Positions 62,125 through 64,000 of a stretch of 64,000 bases of DNA are shown here, piece by piece. Both the position numbers and the translations under genes were made by a program. The stretch's first letter is position 1. Each line of letters opens with the position of its first letter. This stretch comes from Spizellomyces sp. 'palustris' (Eukaryota > Chytridiomycota > Chytridiomycetes > Spizellomycetales > Spizellomycetaceae), in contig QEAR01000045.1 of assembly GCA_006535965.1 (NCBI GenBank), positions 101,213 to 165,212 on the forward strand, written 5' to 3'. The notes under the pieces are model-generated. The model was not told the origin of the DNA, ran no database searches, and worked only from the letters and a program-made list of their open reading frames with translations.

Positions 62125-62264
62125 TTCCTGGCCTACCACCCCTGCCCCTCTTTTGGTTTCGCGCTCGTGTTGCTTCGTAAGTTCTACAGGGAATAACCTT
62201 CTTTACAAAGGAGAGAGAGAGAGAAAGCCCAATACCCCATACCATACCGGGCTGTTCTTTGAAA

Positions 62265-64000
62265 ATGCCGTCCTTCCGCACTGGCTGGGGGTTGGCTCTC
62301 ACCGCCCTCCTAGCCCTTCAAACAGTAACAACTACAGTCAATGCCGCCACGACCACTACTGCCGCTTCTGGGTGTACCACCCGTGAGGTGCAGCGATATA
62401 CCTCGACCGACTTTCTCTTTTTGATCGATGCTAGTGGTTCCATGTGTCCCTATATCGACCAAATCACTGCTCGCATGCAGAGCTTTGTGACTGCTCTTAA
62501 AAAACAAAATGTTACTGACGCACGGTTTGCCGTTGCTGCTTTTGGTGATCAGCCTATCCTGTTGCAGTCTTTTACGGTATGTCATTTAGTCTGATGTTTT
62601 GAATACGCACGTCAAGTTACTCACATTCTTGTTCCAATGATAGTCTGATACCGCCGCAACAACAACTACGCTGGGCAACATTGGTTGTAAGCGTGGTGGT
62701 CAGGAAGCCAGTTTCGAAGCGTTGCGTATGGCGTTTGCTGGCAACGACGGTGCAGACTTTTTGTCGGGATGCACAACTTCACCATGCAAACTGACCTGGC
62801 GATCAGGCGTGACCAAATCCGTCATCATGGCTACCGACGAAGACAGTGACCTTCCAACGCTGGCCAAATACCGGATGACGGGTCAATCAAGCTCAAACTC
62901 TCTTTGCGCTAACGGATACTGGTGGTACATGTGCGGTTCTCAGTTTGAGCCCAACTTTAGTCCCAAGAGTTTCTGGACTCGGTACAGTCAATACTACCGT
63001 ACATCGAATGACCCAATCACCATGGAAGATACCTACCAGGCTGAAATCGATGCGACTGCACAGCTCCTTCTCGCGAACCAGGTCCAGCTCAACGTGCTGA
63101 TAAAGTCTGATGCAAACGCCAACACTCAAGGATCCATGTCCAGCTACGACAGCAACAGCTTGTACTACACCGAGAACAACAAAAAGGACTTTGACCCCCT
63201 TCACACCCACACGACCATCATGCAATTCGGTCACCCCGACTTGACCGTTCAAAACGCTACTACTTTCCAAAACTTTGACCAACAAGCTACCTACTCTGCG
63301 CTCGTTGCAAACGGAATGCGCAAGACGCTTCAGGCTCAGATTTTGGAAGGGAACGGTATGATGCGGTTGTACAAGCTCCAGGACATCATTGACACTACGT
63401 TGGGGAACAAAGTTACGGACAGTTTCTTCCAAGCTACAGTAGAGATGGTTCAATATTGTCCTCCTGTTGTGGTTGTCATTCCTAGTACTTCCAGCACGCC
63501 GACCAGCACGACGACAGTTGTTCCTGTTGCCACCACCACGACCACAAAGGTGCCTACTACCACAACGACCACAGTTGCTACCACCACTACTACTACCACG
63601 ACCAAGGTTCCTACTACGACCACGACAACAACAACGGTCGCGACTACTACTACCACGACAAAGGTTCCCACTACGACCACGACAACGACAACGGTCCCGA
63701 CCACTACTACCACGACAAAGGTTCCCACTACGACCACGACAACAACAACGGTCCCGACCACTACTACCACGACAAAGGTTCCCACTACGACCACGACAAC
63801 AACAACGGTCCCGACCACTACTACCACGACAAAGGTTCCCACTACCACCACGACAACGACAACGGTCCCGACTACTACTACCACGACGACCACCACGACT
63901 ACTACAACGGTTCCTACAACTACCACAACGACGACCACGGTAGAAACTACTACAACGGTGCCCACAACTACTACCACTACAGTGGAGCCCACCACTACTG
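62265..64000 (+). CDS. Secreted VWA-domain protein with Thr-rich repeats (3' partial)
   Basis: Two exons seen, 62265-62576 and 62644 onward; the gene runs off the window. The ATG at 62265 opens a signal peptide (MPSFRTGWGLALTALLALQ, cleavage near residue 27). A von Willebrand factor A domain follows with the MIDAS start FLFLIDASGSM (DxSxS at residues 55-59), VTDARFAVAAFGDQP, and SVIMATDEDSD. It extends to about nt 63450. After YCPPVVVVIP the protein becomes a Thr/Val/Pro/Lys stalk made of 57-bp repeats, likely heavily O-glycosylated. The plan suits a wall-anchored or matrix adhesin. No homologue of known function is recognised. Confidence 0.85.
63604..63888 (+). repeat. Five tandem 57-bp repeats coding a Thr-rich stalk
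   Basis: Units begin with AAGGTTCC at 63604, 63661, 63718, 63775 and 63832, an exact 57-bp spacing. Each encodes a 19-residue unit KVP, eight Thr, V(P/A), six Thr. Less regular Thr/Val sequence flanks the array on both sides up to the window end. Confidence 0.9.

Larger units (their letters stand above)
60321..62264. promoter_or_regulatory. Long divergent regulatory region, homeodomain and VWA genes
   Basis: 1.9 kb between divergent starts. It holds triplet repeats GAC/ACG at about 60652-60672 and 61058-61083, an E-box pair, a TATAAATA at 61860-61867, and the VWA-gene TATA box and GA tract. No supported gene. Its length relative to the other intergenic gaps suggests complex control of the homeodomain gene. 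Confidence 0.5.

Noticed and set aside
63450-63995. Long minus-strand open frame of almost pure Val/Gly
   Set aside because: It is the complement of the Thr-rich codons (ACN) in the VWA gene repeats and has no independent protein character.

Overview
This window is eukaryotic nuclear DNA from a compact, intron-rich genome, most likely a zoosporic (flagellated) early-diverging fungus of chytrid type. Most genes carry short GT-AG introns, typically about 55-90 nt. Fungal-style genes (SPX-ankyrin-GDPD phosphodiesterase, large-subunit catalase, monopolin Csm1-like protein, FHA-RING ligase of Dma type) sit beside genes found only in lineages that build motile cilia (SPAG16/PF20, tubulin polyglutamylase subunit TPGS2, a WDR87/WDR97-like WD protein, a CCDC92/CCDC74-like coiled-coil protein). 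The organism call is an inference from gene content; there is no rRNA in the window.

Layout. 0-8.7 kb: 3' part of a diacylglycerol-lipase-like gene (+), an unrecognised multi-exon gene (-), the SPX-ankyrin-GDPD gene (+) and the CCDC92/74-like gene (-). 9.3-15.1 kb: a housekeeping block with PP2A catalytic subunit (+), SmD2 (-), CINP (+), V-ATPase subunit c (-) and SF3b5 (+). 15.2-25.3 kb: sphingosine-1-phosphate lyase (-), mitochondrial Lon protease (+), TPGS2 (-) and SPAG16 (+). 25.5-37.7 kb: a TMCO4/Mil1-type DUF726 hydrolase (-), a small unknown 90-aa gene (+), the long WDR87/97-like gene (-) and a Csm1/Pcs1-like kinetochore gene (+). 37.9-46.8 kb: four consecutive minus genes, namely a histidine phosphatase, mitochondrial RNA polymerase, a degenerate EF-hand light-chain-like protein, and a CAMK-type kinase with two C-terminal WW domains. 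49.4-53.7 kb: large catalase (+) and the FHA-RING ligase (-). 53.7-58.4 kb is a gene-poor tract holding one tRNA-Arg(ACG). 58.4-64 kb: a homeodomain factor with a polyglutamine tract (-), a long intergenic region, and the 5' part of a secreted VWA-domain protein with Thr-rich 57-bp tandem repeats that runs off the window end.

From the first gene to the histidine phosphatase at 38.6 kb the strands alternate strictly, so nearly every gene shares its promoter region with a divergent neighbour and its 3' region with a convergent one. The TPGS2/SPAG16 pair shares only about 186 bp, which suggests co-regulation of two axonemal functions. Four probable flagellar genes lie within 28 kb. Several other genes concern cell-cycle or genome control (CINP, Csm1-like, FHA-RING, PP2A), mitochondrial maintenance (Lon, RPO41) and lipid signalling (DAG lipase, S1P lyase, GDPD, DUF726 hydrolase). 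I see no evidence that these functions are linked beyond proximity.

I saw no CRISPR array, insertion sequence, phage or bacterial operon. Exon boundaries given were read by eye from splice consensus, phase and protein-family conservation; those for the longest genes are approximate where stated.
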